Assembly: GCA_015075375.1 (NCBI GenBank)
Contig: JABTUM010000002.1
Location: 1,103,393-1,167,392, forward strand
Source of the DNA: Planctomycetota bacterium
GTDB taxonomy: Bacteria > Planctomycetota > SZUA-567 > H5-PLA8
Length of the DNA stretch: 64,000 nt
Direction of reading: 5' to 3'
This document shows positions 1 to 8,839 of this stretch, piece by piece. Under the pieces are notes generated by a model that had not been told where the DNA came from, made no database searches, and worked only from the letters and a program-made list of their open reading frames with translations. The position numbers and the translations under genes were made by a program. Every line of letters begins with the position of its first letter. The first letter of the stretch is position 1.

Positions 1-4
1 CGCA

Positions 5-964
5 TCAGTAGCCCATGGCCTTCAAGATGCCGCGCGCTTTCGCTTCGTCGCGGCGAATCTGCTCCACCAAAGCTTCGACGTCCGGAAAGCGCCGCTCGTC
101 GCGCAGCTTCTCGACGAAATGCACCTCCAACTGCTGGCCATACAGGTCGCCTTGGAAGTCGAAGAGATGCGTTTCGATCAGGAGGTCCGGCTTCTCGCCA
201 TGCAACGCGTCGCCGCTGATGGTCGGCCGGTAGCCGACGTTGGTGATCGACGCGCGCGGTTTGCCATCGACAAAGGTGAGCGTCGCGTAAACGCCGAAAG
301 GCGGCCGGACTTCGCGGCCCAAGTCCAGGTTGGCCGTCGCGTAGCCCAGCCTGCGCCCGCGCGCATCGCCCTTCACGACCGTGCCCAGTACGGAGACACG
401 CCGGCCCAGCATCGTTTCGGCGTCGCGCAGGCGGCCTTCCCAGATCGCTTCCCGCACCAGCGTGCTGGAGACGGGCCGGCCGTCGGGCGTGAGCACCGGG
501 CCGAGGCAGCGCAGTTCGAAGCCCAAGCGCGCGCACAGCGGCGGGAGTTCCGGCGAGCCCGTGCCCAACTGGTCGCACCCGAATTTGCTGTCGAAGCCCA
601 GCGCCAGCGCGCGAATGTCCAACCGTTCGACCAGGAAAGTTCGTGCGAACGCTTCGGCGCTCAAGCGGCTCAGTTCGGTCGTAAAGTCGAGCACCCAGGT
701 GAAGTCGGCGCCCGCGCGCTCGAAGAGGAGCACACGATGCGGCAGGCTGTTGATCAAGTCGGGCGCGCGCCCTTGCAGCACCTTGCGCGGATGCTGCGCG
801 AATGTGATGACGCCCGCAGGCACGCCCAGCTTGCGCGACCATTCGAGCAGGTCCTTCAGCACCGCCTGGTGGCCCAGATGGACGCCGTCGAAGATGCCCA
901 GCGTGACGGCTGCGCCGCGCGCATCCGGTACCTCGTTCGAACCCCTGAATATCCGCATGCGCAT
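5..964 (-). CDS. ribF: Bifunctional riboflavin kinase / FAD synthetase
   Basis: Makes FMN from riboflavin and then FAD from FMN in the cytoplasm. The N-terminal nucleotidyltransferase domain has the motif VTLGIFDGVHLGHQ near residues 20-33 and a VSSTLVREAI segment near 165-175. The C-terminal riboflavin-kinase domain starts around 190 with GTVVKGDARGRRLGYATANL, which carries the kinase TAN motif. The length of 319 residues is normal for the family. ATG codons lie at 964 and 958; a GGGG stretch sits about six bases before 958, so the protein may start there and be two residues shorter. It is divergent from the gene starting at 1066, so positions 965-1065 must hold both promoters; I saw no clear consensus elements. 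Identification is firm. Confidence 0.96.
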   Translation of the reverse strand: MRMRIFRGSNEVPDARGAAVTLGIFDGVHLGHQAVLKDLLEWSRKLGVPAGVITFAQHPRKVLQGRAPDLINSLPHRVLLFERAGADFTWVLDFTTELSRLSAEAFARTFLVERLDIRALALGFDSKFGCDQLGTGSPELPPLCARLGFELRCLGPVLTPDGRPVSSTLVREAIWEGRLRDAETMLGRRVSVLGTVVKGDARGRRLGYATANLDLGREVRPPFGVYATLTFVDGKPRASITNVGYRPTISGDALHGEKPDLLIETHLFDFQGDLYGQQLEVHFVEKLRDERRFPDVEALVEQIRRDEAKARGILKAMGY

Positions 965-1065
965 CCCCGTGGGCCGCCGAACCCCGATTGTCGTTGGATG
1001 CGCCGATCCTACAAGCGCGAGCGCGTAGCTGGCGGGCGTGGCTCCGGCGCGCTATCTTCATAAGC

Positions 1066-1917
1066 ATGAGTTCATCCGCCTGGCGCCTCGTGATCGTGAT
1101 CGCGCTGCTGACTTGCGTGGGCACGGCCATCGCCGTCTTTCGCGCTTCCCGCATGACCGATCTTCCTGGCGAACATCGCCCCAGCGGCGTGCAGCGAAAC
1201 TGGCGGCGCCCGCAATTCGACGATCCGCGCGAAGCGTCCGAGATGTTCGGACGATTGGTCCAGGCCGCCAATCGGCGTTCGGCCGAAGATATGGCGTTCC
1301 TCGCCTCGAGTCTCGACGACGTGCGTGTGATCCCGGTGCCCACTTCCGCGCCGCCCGACCCCGCAGCGAAAACGGAAACCGCCAAATCCGAGGACCTGCC
1401 CGATACCGTTACCGCCGAGGAACTGACGCCGCCCCGCGTCGACACCGTCGCCAACGTCGCGCTCTCGCTGATGATCGAACTCGATACGCTTTCGGTGGAA
1501 CCGGTGCTTAAGCGGCTGGCGCCGTTCGAGCACGCCGAGCAGGATGCGCCGGACTGGTCGCACGACGATCTGCTCCTGCTGCGCGGCGCGTTCAACGCGC
1601 TCTCGGGAATTCAATTTAAGCGCCTGAAACTGGATCGAAAAGACGCTCAACCACCGGCCGAATTGAAGCCGATCACCTTGATTGCCGAAGCGCGCGTCAA
1701 AAGCTCGGAATCCAATCCCCACGCTCAGGTGCACGAAACGATCCAGATGCCTCTGGGCGTTTTATGGACCTCGCAGCCCGACATTCTGGCCGCCAGCCGC
1801 GACCCCACCGGATCGAATAATCCACGCTATCTACTTGATAAGACTGGTGTTACAAAGGTAATCGCCGCCTTCAAGCAAGCGCTTGCCGCGGCGGAACAAG
1901 AGCCCAAGTCGTTTTGA
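1066..1917 (+). CDS. Membrane-anchored hypothetical protein
   Basis: Unrecognised protein of 283 residues. I chose the ATG at 1066 over a TTG at 988 because it puts a single hydrophobic helix (WRLVIVIALLTCVGTAIAVF) at residues 6-25, ideal for an N-terminal anchor. The rest is soluble, with a proline- and glutamate-rich linker around residues 90-125 followed by a probable folded domain to the end. With the N-in anchor the body would face the periplasm. No catalytic motif was seen. It is divergent from ribF. Confidence 0.7.
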   Translation: MSSSAWRLVIVIALLTCVGTAIAVFRASRMTDLPGEHRPSGVQRNWRRPQFDDPREASEMFGRLVQAANRRSAEDMAFLASSLDDVRVIPVPTSAPPDPAAKTETAKSEDLPDTVTAEELTPPRVDTVANVALSLMIELDTLSVEPVLKRLAPFEHAEQDAPDWSHDDLLLLRGAFNALSGIQFKRLKLDRKDAQPPAELKPITLIAEARVKSSESNPHAQVHETIQMPLGVLWTSQPDILAASRDPTGSNNPRYLLDKTGVTKVIAAFKQALAAAEQEPKSF

Positions 1918-2132
1918 TGGCGGGCGGCTCCATGGGCATTCGAATCCCTTCCGGTTTTCGGTAAACCCTGCCGGGCCTCATGCGCACCAACTGTTGCCTA
2001 AGATTCCGAACTCGAATGCCTCGTAAGTAATTCTTTTGAAAATTGCTCCAACAATTCCATGCTCCGACTGTCGGGCATGCACGTTGTGGGCTATACTGTG
2101 TGCGGTACGGGGCACGCATAGCGAAGGACGGA

Positions 2133-3389
2133 ATGGCCATGGCGTCGAACGTGTGTTCACGGTGCGGAGATGAGTTGCCCGAGATTCCCGGAGGCGGGCA
2201 CGGCTGGGTTAAATGCCAGATCTGCGGGGAAGCCGTGGAGATTGGCGCCGACAAGCCGTATCAGGCGCCCACCCACTTCAATCTCAAGGCCACCGACAGC
2301 GACGTGAAGCCGCAAGGCGGATTGCGCGAAGTCGCCCGCCCGCGTTCCGTGCGCTCTTTGCGGCCGCAGCCTTCGATTTCTCCTTCGCCCACGCCCTCCG
2401 ACATGCCCGCGCTGCCGAAGGATCTCGACAAAGCGCTGGCCACGTACGCGCTGGGGCTCTTCCGTGTGCGCGGCTGGCCGTGCCAGGAACTGCCGGGCTA
2501 CAAAGCGTTCGTGGTGCGCGCGCGTATCTCGCACCCCGAAAGCGGCAACACCGACGTCTGCAACGTGACCATCTCGGCCGCGCGCGGCGTCCTGACGCTC
2601 GAGACCGTCGTCCGCAATCTGCCTCCCCCGCCCTGGCACACCCTGCGCGAAACGCTCAACGCTTTGAATATCGCTTCCGGCGGCTCGCTCTTCCTGATGC
2701 GCGAATGCGGCATCGTCGTGCGCTACCGCCTGCTGCCGCAGACCTCCCCCGAAGGCCGCTTCAACGTCGATCACATCCTCGCGGCGCTGATGCAGATGAA
2801 CCACGATCGCCGGCTCGCCATGCAGGTGCTCTTCATGGCCAGCCAATGGTCGGTCTTCGACGGCGCGGCGGTGCGCAAGACGTTCGCCCAGCCGGTCGCG
2901 CGGCCGCAGCAGGTCGAACAACGCTACCTCCAGGATCTGGCCGGCTTCGCGGGCTACTACGCGTTCCCGAAGGGCGGCGAACTGGGCCTCAATAAGGAAC
3001 TCTGCGCGCCTTCCGACTGCCCGGTGAACCTCAAGCTCGACCGCGGCATGCTGCGCGCATGGACGACGCTGAATACCGAAATCATCAGCCGGCTGAGCGG
3101 CGAGCGCTGGGGCTTCGTGCGCCAGATGATGCGCAGCCTCTCGCGCCCAGGCCTGCGCATGACCCACAATCAACGCACGCGGATGATCGAGCATCTCAAC
3201 GGAATCAACGACACCAGCGCGCTGTTGCGCTACGTCTGGCAGGAAGAACAGCTCCGTGCCGTCGCGACCTATAATTTCTTCGGGCAGGATATGACCGTCG
3301 AGAACTTCCAGACCATCGTGGACGCGCTTTTCCGCCGCACGCGCAGCGGGCCCGGGCATACGACGCTCTGCTTAAGGCAAGCGGTATAG
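2133..3389 (+). CDS. Zinc-ribbon hypothetical protein
   Basis: Protein of 418 residues with an N-terminal zinc ribbon: C8-x2-C11 and C28-x2-C31 if translation starts at the ATG at 2133. AAGGA at 2124-2128 serves this ATG or the in-frame ATG at 2139. A basic, proline-rich linker (about residues 55-90) joins the ribbon to a C-terminal domain of roughly 320 residues that I do not recognise. The C-terminal part has no membrane segment. A ribbon plus linker suggests nucleic-acid or protein binding, but that is inference. The 215 bases before it (1918-2132) show no gene. Confidence 0.7.
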   Translation: MAMASNVCSRCGDELPEIPGGGHGWVKCQICGEAVEIGADKPYQAPTHFNLKATDSDVKPQGGLREVARPRSVRSLRPQPSISPSPTPSDMPALPKDLDKALATYALGLFRVRGWPCQELPGYKAFVVRARISHPESGNTDVCNVTISAARGVLTLETVVRNLPPPPWHTLRETLNALNIASGGSLFLMRECGIVVRYRLLPQTSPEGRFNVDHILAALMQMNHDRRLAMQVLFMASQWSVFDGAAVRKTFAQPVARPQQVEQRYLQDLAGFAGYYAFPKGGELGLNKELCAPSDCPVNLKLDRGMLRAWTTLNTEIISRLSGERWGFVRQMMRSLSRPGLRMTHNQRTRMIEHLNGINDTSALLRYVWQEEQLRAVATYNFFGQDMTVENFQTIVDALFRRTRSGPGHTTLCLRQAV

Positions 3390-3402
3390 GATAGCGCAGG
3401 CG

Positions 3403-4302
3403 TCAGGGCGCGGGCGGCGCGAACTTGGTTTCGATCGCGCCCAGATCGAAAAGCTTGTCTTCCGACACCGCTACGGCGGCGCTTACGTGTTCGATCTTGC
3501 CTTCCGACCAGACCGCCACGAAGTAGGAGGCGTCGGCCACCGTATCGAACGAGAAGCGCCCCTCGCCGTCGCTCTGCACCGACGGCTGGTGTTCGAGCAT
3601 CTTGTTGAACTGCTCTTCCCCGCGCTCGCGGAAGCGCAGGTAATTGGCGTGCCCCAAGGTCACCTTGACGCCCGACCACGGCTTGCCGTCCGAGGTAAGA
3701 ACCTGGCCTTTGACCGTTGAGCCTTTGCGGGCTTGAAGCTTCACCGCCGATTCGCCCACCTTCAGTTCGAACATCGAAAGGCTTTGGGCGATCGGCAGAA
3801 AACCGGGCGCCTGGCAGCGCGCGTGCACGTGATAGCGGCCGGGTTCGAGATCCGCGAACTTTGCCACGCCTTGAGCGTCGGTCTGCGCCTGCAGGTTCTG
3901 GCGCTGGCCTTGCGCGCGCCCGGAATCGTTTTGCTGCACCAGCATCAGCGTTACGGGTTTTTCGGTCATTGGCGCGCCGGCCGGATCGAGCACCTCGACG
4001 CGCAACGACGAGCGGTTGATCGCGCGCAGCAGCGTCATCGCCGCATGCGCCACCTGCGGATCGTCGCCCTGCGCCGCGGCTTCTAACTGAGTTCGCGCCT
4101 GCCCGCCCAGACCGCGGAGGGTTTCCATCGCCTTGGCGCGCTCGTCGAAATCTGTGGCGCCCAGTTGGCGCACCCACTCCTTTAAGGAAGGCTCGCCCGC
4201 CGCCGGAGCCGCCGCCTCGCCGCCGCACGCGGAACCTGCGGCCACACATAAGGCCATGCCAAGGATGGAGTTACTAAAGATCGAGCGACCCAGGTCCGAC
4301 AT
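3403..4302 (-). CDS. Secreted HEAT-like protein with carboxypeptidase-regulatory-type beta domain
   Basis: Protein of 299 residues from the ATG at 4302, giving an N-terminal hydrophobic segment (SILGMALCVAAGSAC) that reads as a signal peptide; the cysteine after GSA could be lipidated, but the lipobox lacks the usual leucine. Residues about 40-100 form a HEAT-like helical unit (SLKEWVRQLGATDFDERAKA) found in many planctomycete exported proteins. The remainder resembles carboxypeptidase regulatory or Cna-B-like beta sandwiches: ADLEPGRYHVHARCQAPGF and STVKGQVLTSDGKPWSGV are typical. The likely role is a structural or binding protein outside the inner membrane. It shares the HEAT module with the protein at 7387-8751. 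Confidence 0.75.
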   Translation of the reverse strand: MSDLGRSIFSNSILGMALCVAAGSACGGEAAAPAAGEPSLKEWVRQLGATDFDERAKAMETLRGLGGQARTQLEAAAQGDDPQVAHAAMTLLRAINRSSLRVEVLDPAGAPMTEKPVTLMLVQQNDSGRAQGQRQNLQAQTDAQGVAKFADLEPGRYHVHARCQAPGFLPIAQSLSMFELKVGESAVKLQARKGSTVKGQVLTSDGKPWSGVKVTLGHANYLRFRERGEEQFNKMLEHQPSVQSDGEGRFSFDTVADASYFVAVWSEGKIEHVSAAVAVSEDKLFDLGAIETKFAPPAP

Positions 4303-4406
4303 GCCGTGCGTTGCCCCCAACGATACGCACTTCGTGCTCGCGCCTCGCCGCGCGGCTGAAAATCCATTCCTGAACCGCTTGGTCGCGGTCAGGTCACCCT
4401 TTTCCT

Positions 4407-5441
4407 TCAAATTTTTTGAGGGCTCACCTGCCAGCGCTCCAAGGACTTGCGGCCCAGCACCTTCGCCGCGTTCGTGAAGACCTGATCCGGATAGCCCCAC
4501 GCACGCTTGATCGCCACATCGCGCGCCAGAAAACTCCAGATCGTGTTAATCGCGCGGGCCTGCGAAAAGCCCAGCTTGCGCAGCGACCAGAGCGCGTTCG
4601 GCGGCACCGGATAATCGCTGCCGTGAATCAGCTTCGGCAGCACGCCTTCCTCGCGCAAGAAGTAGCGCAGCCAGCGCGAGCGCCCCGGCGTGGTGAAGGC
4701 CGAGGTGTCGCCGTAGCAGTTCGGATACTCGCGTGCAAGCTGAATGAACTCGCGCGTCCAGTTTCCGTCGAAGATGCCGCTGCGCGTCCCGCAATGCGCC
4801 ATCACGACGGTCACGCCGCGATCCAGCGCCGGACGCAGCACCGCCGGATCGCCCAGTTCGGGCCGGATGACGCTCACCGTATGCTCCCCGCCGGTGTGGG
4901 CAATCAGCGGCAGTCCGTGCTTCACGAGCAGATCGTAGAGCGGTACGCAGCGCTTATCCCGCGGATCCATGGCCTGGCTGTTGGGCAGCCATTTCAACGC
5001 CACCGCGCCGCGCTCGATCCAACGCTCCAATTCCTCCACCGCATCCTTGCGATACGGATGGATGCTGCACGCCGGCAGCATTCGCCCGCGCAGTTCGGAG
5101 CGTTCGCAGACCGCGAAGGCGTACTCGTTCGGGACGTACAGTTCTTGGCCGGTCGCGGCCGGCGAGCCGTCCTCGGCGTAGATGCGTTCGTGCGCGAAGA
5201 CAACCGCGCCGTGCAGCAGCTTCCGCTCCGCCGCCTCCGCCAGATCCTTGTCGAGCCGTTCGAGGTACGCTTGATCCAGACGCTCGTGCTTGTGCGCGTC
5301 GTAAATCTCGAGCTTCCAGCGCATCAGCTTGTAGAGCAGCGAATGAAACTTGCGCTCGGCGATGAAGCAGCCCGTTCCGCCGTGCCCCAAACCGGCGAGG
5401 TGGGTGTGAATGTCCAGCACCGGCAGCGCGGGATCGCTCAT
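4407..5441 (-). CDS. Amidohydrolase-2 family metal-dependent hydrolase
   Basis: TIM-barrel hydrolase of 344 residues from the amidohydrolase 2 (PF04909-like) group. Metal-ligand motifs are in order: DIHTHL at residues 10-15, LPLIAHTGG in the middle, VVMAHCGT after it, and a late HGSDYP carrying the catalytic aspartate. Family members are decarboxylases or hydrolases of carboxylated substrates; the actual substrate cannot be read. No signal peptide. It begins 13 bases after the stop of the deacetylase-like gene at 5455, so the two are probably cotranscribed. There is no good ribosome binding site before its ATG, which fits translational coupling. Confidence 0.85.
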   Translation of the reverse strand: MSDPALPVLDIHTHLAGLGHGGTGCFIAERKFHSLLYKLMRWKLEIYDAHKHERLDQAYLERLDKDLAEAAERKLLHGAVVFAHERIYAEDGSPAATGQELYVPNEYAFAVCERSELRGRMLPACSIHPYRKDAVEELERWIERGAVALKWLPNSQAMDPRDKRCVPLYDLLVKHGLPLIAHTGGEHTVSVIRPELGDPAVLRPALDRGVTVVMAHCGTRSGIFDGNWTREFIQLAREYPNCYGDTSAFTTPGRSRWLRYFLREEGVLPKLIHGSDYPVPPNALWSLRKLGFSQARAINTIWSFLARDVAIKRAWGYPDQVFTNAAKVLGRKSLERWQVSPQKI

Positions 5442-5454
5442 GCAGGAGGAAGTC

Positions 5455-7311
5455 TTAGCTCAATTCGCATGCGCCTTCCAGCACGTCCAACTCGATCTGA
5501 GTCCACGGCAGCCCTTCGCGCCGCACGCGCTGCGTTTTGGCGGCCTTCACGTTCACGCTCACCGTTCCGCCGCCCAGCACCTGGAGGGTCGCGCCTGGAA
5601 GCGCCTGTGGCGCTCGCACACGCACCTTTCCTTCGGCGTATTCAGCTCCCGCTTCGACGCACGCGCGCCGCGCCCGCTCGAGCGCATTCAACTCCCGCGC
5701 GGTGACCCAGCGCAACCCCTTCTTCTTCCCATACGCCACGGCGTCCAAGAGGCTTTCGGCCACGCCTTCTTTACCGAAGTGCGCCGGATGAAAGAGCAGG
5801 TGGCATACCCCGTTCCAGCGCCGCGCGCGGTCGACGAATAATCGCCCCCACGCCGGCGGCGCGGTGACGGCCAGATCCTGCGACTGGAACGCCTGCTCCA
5901 GCACATCGATGCGCCGGCCGCGGACGTCGTACAGGAAATGCGGGTGGCAGGAACCGAACGGATAGCCGATCGTGCCGCGCTTGCTCGGACCTTTGCTCTG
6001 ATCGATCCGCACGCCCTGATGCGCGCACCATTCGAGGAACTCCAGCCCGTCCTCCCAGCGCGTGTAATGGTTTTTGTTCGTGACCAGCGGTTCCATGCCG
6101 GTCAAGCCCGCCGCTTCCAGCAGCCAGCGAAACTGAAAGTCGAAGTTGGGGCTGCCCCAGCGCCGGAACGGCTCGTGCGGGCCGCCCATGGCATCGTAAT
6201 GCAGCGCGATCTCGTGACCGAAATTCTTCAGCTTCGCGTAAAACGCCGCATCATAGCCGGGATGGATCGTGCACCAGCTCGAACGGATATCCGCGCGCCG
6301 CATCACGTCGAAAAGCGTTTCGGCCAGCGCCGGATCGTTCCCGTCGGTATCGTGCGAACAATGCGCGACGGCCTCCAGGCCATCGGGGTGATACCAGAGC
6401 CGCGGCAGGCATACGCCGGTCCGCAGCGCCGCATAACCGATGGCGCGGATCAGGACCTGCGCGAGCGCATCGGCGACGGGCTGGTCGAAGATCGGCCATG
6501 CGCCGGGCCCGGGCTTCTTCACCCGCTTGCCCTTCGCATCCAGCACGCTCCGGTCGCGGAGAAAATCGAGCACCATCCCGTCTTCGGCTTTGAGCAACCC
6601 GTCGCACAGCGGAGCGCTTCCGTCGGGCGCGGAAGGCGCGTCGAAGGCCACCGGCCGGCCCGTACGGATGTACGCGGCGGAGCCCGGTAAATCGGCGGCG
6701 ACGAACAACGCCAGGCCCTTGCCGCGTCCCGCGCGACGTTCGCTCAGCGCCGCCAGCGCGCGGGATTTCCCGTCCAAGCCCGTGACACTCGCCAGCGTCT
6801 CCGTGCCGCGCCGCGCGCGCACCGCCTGCCCGCCGAACACATGCAACGGCACATCCTCAAGCCCCGCCAGCACCGGGTGCCGTTTGGCTTTGATGCGCAG
6901 CCAACCTTCGCCCAGGGTTTCCCAAGGACTCATTCCGAAGCCCGGCGCGGCGTAGGAGGCATTCGGTACGGGATCCAATCCGAACAGGTCCCACAATCCG
7001 TCGAGCACCCCCGGCCCGCTTTGGCCCGTGGAGGCCCCCGCGCCGCCCAGCCCCACTACCGCACCGCCTCGTTCGACGAATGCCGCCAGCGGCGCGCTCA
7101 ACGCCGCGCCCTGCTCGGCCGATACGCGCCCGGCCAGCACCACGATTTGAGGCACTTTTTCGTCCAAGGTTTCCGCGAGCAGCGCGGGCAGCGTCTCGTG
7201 CACGAAGAAACCCGCATGATCGAGCAATTCGCGCAGCACGCCCCACGCGTACGGAGAGGAGGTCGGATCGATGGCCAAGGTGAGGCGACCGAGCGGTGAG
7301 GTGGCCGGCAT
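5455..7311 (-). CDS. Amidotransferase-like fold fused to polysaccharide-deacetylase-like domain
   Basis: Two-part protein of 618 residues. The first about 260 residues look like a class I glutamine-amidotransferase-like (ThuA-type) fold: IVVLAG near 57-62, then AFVERGGAVVGLGG, without a catalytic GxCxG motif. From about residue 300 it resembles a polysaccharide deacetylase: CSHDTDGND for the metal-binding aspartates, TIHPGYD, HEIALHYDAMGG and a later FHPAH. A GGAGGG ribosome binding site stands seven bases before the ATG. No signal peptide, so it is probably cytoplasmic. Substrate unknown; a role in glycan or glycoside processing is inferred from the fold alone. Confidence 0.75.
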   Translation of the reverse strand: MPATSPLGRLTLAIDPTSSPYAWGVLRELLDHAGFFVHETLPALLAETLDEKVPQIVVLAGRVSAEQGAALSAPLAAFVERGGAVVGLGGAGASTGQSGPGVLDGLWDLFGLDPVPNASYAAPGFGMSPWETLGEGWLRIKAKRHPVLAGLEDVPLHVFGGQAVRARRGTETLASVTGLDGKSRALAALSERRAGRGKGLALFVAADLPGSAAYIRTGRPVAFDAPSAPDGSAPLCDGLLKAEDGMVLDFLRDRSVLDAKGKRVKKPGPGAWPIFDQPVADALAQVLIRAIGYAALRTGVCLPRLWYHPDGLEAVAHCSHDTDGNDPALAETLFDVMRRADIRSSWCTIHPGYDAAFYAKLKNFGHEIALHYDAMGGPHEPFRRWGSPNFDFQFRWLLEAAGLTGMEPLVTNKNHYTRWEDGLEFLEWCAHQGVRIDQSKGPSKRGTIGYPFGSCHPHFLYDVRGRRIDVLEQAFQSQDLAVTAPPAWGRLFVDRARRWNGVCHLLFHPAHFGKEGVAESLLDAVAYGKKKGLRWVTARELNALERARRACVEAGAEYAEGKVRVRAPQALPGATLQVLGGGTVSVNVKAAKTQRVRREGLPWTQIELDVLEGACELS

Positions 7312-7386
7312 GCGTAAACCCTCCGAGGCGGGATACGCAGCAGGCTAGATCAACGGAGCAGGCTTGGCGAGCGGGGAAAGGAACGC

Positions 7387-8751
7387 TCAATCCTTCAGCA
7401 GCGGCAAGTACCGGTAATACACCTCCAAGCAAAGCGCATTCAAACTCGACGCGAAGCCCGCGCCGCAGCCGGACCACTGCCCCGACTTCCCGGCATTGGC
7501 TTTACCCTGTTCGGAACACAGGCTGCCCTTCAGCTTCTCGTTCCAAGTCTTCCACAGTTCGCCGCCTTGCTGGAACAGGACCAGCGTGCCTATCCAGTTC
7601 GTAAGCTCGTCGCTCTCCGCTTGACCCGTCGTGGGACCGGCGAAATCCGCAAGCGCGGCTTCCGCGTAGGGCAACAGTTCTTCCTTCTTCGAGCCCATGA
7701 ACTGGCGCGCCAAGCAGGCCATGAAGCTGGCTTGAACCGAGGGCTTTCCGCCGGGAATCCAGGCATAGCGCTTGGACTCTTTGTGCTCCACGGCATCGAG
7801 GAATCGAATCGCGCCCTCGAACGCTTCAGGCTTCACGGCGAGGCCCGCCACCTTGGCCGACTTGAGATGCATGACAAAAAGTGTCGTCGTAAAGAGGTCG
7901 GGCTGAACCGCAAGCGGTACGCGGCTGAACCCGAAGGGCTGGCCGTCCTTCACGACCAGATGCCCAGCCAGCGCGTAATCCACCGCGCGCTGCGCGGCCA
8001 CCTTGGTTTCCGGAACGCGCGCCATCCCCGAGGCTTCCGCCAGCGCCAGACCGGCCAGGGCGTGCGAGACCCCGTCCACCTGCGTCCAGCCAGCCATCCG
8101 CACCGCACCGTCCTCGCGCTGCCGCTCGATCAGCCAACCTACACTTGAGCGCACGATCAGTTTGTACGCGCCCACCTTTTCGGTATGCCCGCTGCCTAGG
8201 TACGAAAGCAACGTAAGCGCCGTCAGATCCACGTCGGCCGGCCGTTCGGCGCCCAACCGCATCGCATCCCAATGGCCGTCCGAATCCTGCAAGCCTTTCA
8301 TGTCGGTGAAACCGAAGTCCGTGGCATTCCAGGCCATCGCCGATCGTCCCGCACCCGCCTTGGAAGCCTCGCCTTCGGCTTCATTGCGCAAGACGGCCCC
8401 CAGAAGCGGACCCGTCAGCCGGCCGGACTCCAGGTTCTTTGGCCAATGCGCGTGAACCGCCTCCACGTACGCCGCTTCCGCATGCTTCGCGATCAGCATC
8501 CGGTCGATACGCCGGCAACGCTGTCGCACTTCCGGGTCTTCGTGACTTAAGCCCGCCACCACGGCCGCGCGCGCTTCCTCACCACGCTTGCCAAGTTCCG
8601 TTTCCGCGGCCTCGCGCACTTCGAACGCATCGTCCGAAAGCTGCCGGATCAACGTCTCCAAACTCGGCTTTTCGGGCGCGGCGCCCTCCCCGGCCCAAAC
8701 ACACATGCAAGCCCAAACAAAACAGGAACCGGCCCAAACGAATTGGCGCAC
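7387..8751 (-). CDS. Secreted HEAT plus alpha/alpha-toroid (terpene-cyclase-like) repeat protein
   Basis: I place the start at the GTG at 8751, preceded by GAGGGAAG, giving 454 residues with a hydrophobic leader (FVWAGSCFVWACMCVWAG). The reading frame stays open upstream to 9195, but that extension overlaps miaE and has no protein-like character. Residues about 30-95 are a HEAT-like unit (SLETLIRQLSDDAFEVREAA). The rest contains repeated helical segments such as ALTLLSYLGSGHTEKV and GVSHALAGLALAEASG, the pattern of the prenyltransferase/squalene-cyclase-like toroid found in many planctomycete exported proteins of unknown role. No DXDD-type cyclase motif is evident, so enzymatic activity is doubtful. 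It lies 80 bases downstream of miaE. Confidence 0.7.
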   Translation of the reverse strand: MRQFVWAGSCFVWACMCVWAGEGAAPEKPSLETLIRQLSDDAFEVREAAETELGKRGEEARAAVVAGLSHEDPEVRQRCRRIDRMLIAKHAEAAYVEAVHAHWPKNLESGRLTGPLLGAVLRNEAEGEASKAGAGRSAMAWNATDFGFTDMKGLQDSDGHWDAMRLGAERPADVDLTALTLLSYLGSGHTEKVGAYKLIVRSSVGWLIERQREDGAVRMAGWTQVDGVSHALAGLALAEASGMARVPETKVAAQRAVDYALAGHLVVKDGQPFGFSRVPLAVQPDLFTTTLFVMHLKSAKVAGLAVKPEAFEGAIRFLDAVEHKESKRYAWIPGGKPSVQASFMACLARQFMGSKKEELLPYAEAALADFAGPTTGQAESDELTNWIGTLVLFQQGGELWKTWNEKLKGSLCSEQGKANAGKSGQWSGCGAGFASSLNALCLEVYYRYLPLLKD

Positions 8752-8819
8752 GAGTGCTTCCCTCGAACCCGGAGACGAACCCTCATCCGCATGAACGCAG
8801 GAGGAGCCCGAAAGTTCTA

Positions 8820-8839
8820 TAAAATAGCCTGCTATTTTA
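8820..8839. other. AT-rich inverted repeat across the miaE stop codon
   Basis: TAAAATAG, four-base spacer, then CTATTTTA: a perfect eight-base inverted repeat in otherwise GC-rich sequence. It contains the miaE stop codon and lies between miaE and the downstream secreted protein. It could be a protein-binding site or a weak RNA hairpin; it has no T-tract and is not a standard terminator. Confidence 0.4.

Noticed and set aside
119..1063. Long plus-strand open frame opposite ribF
   Set aside because: High GC keeps antisense frames open; the text is low-complexity Arg/Ala/Gln and ribF on the other strand is certain.
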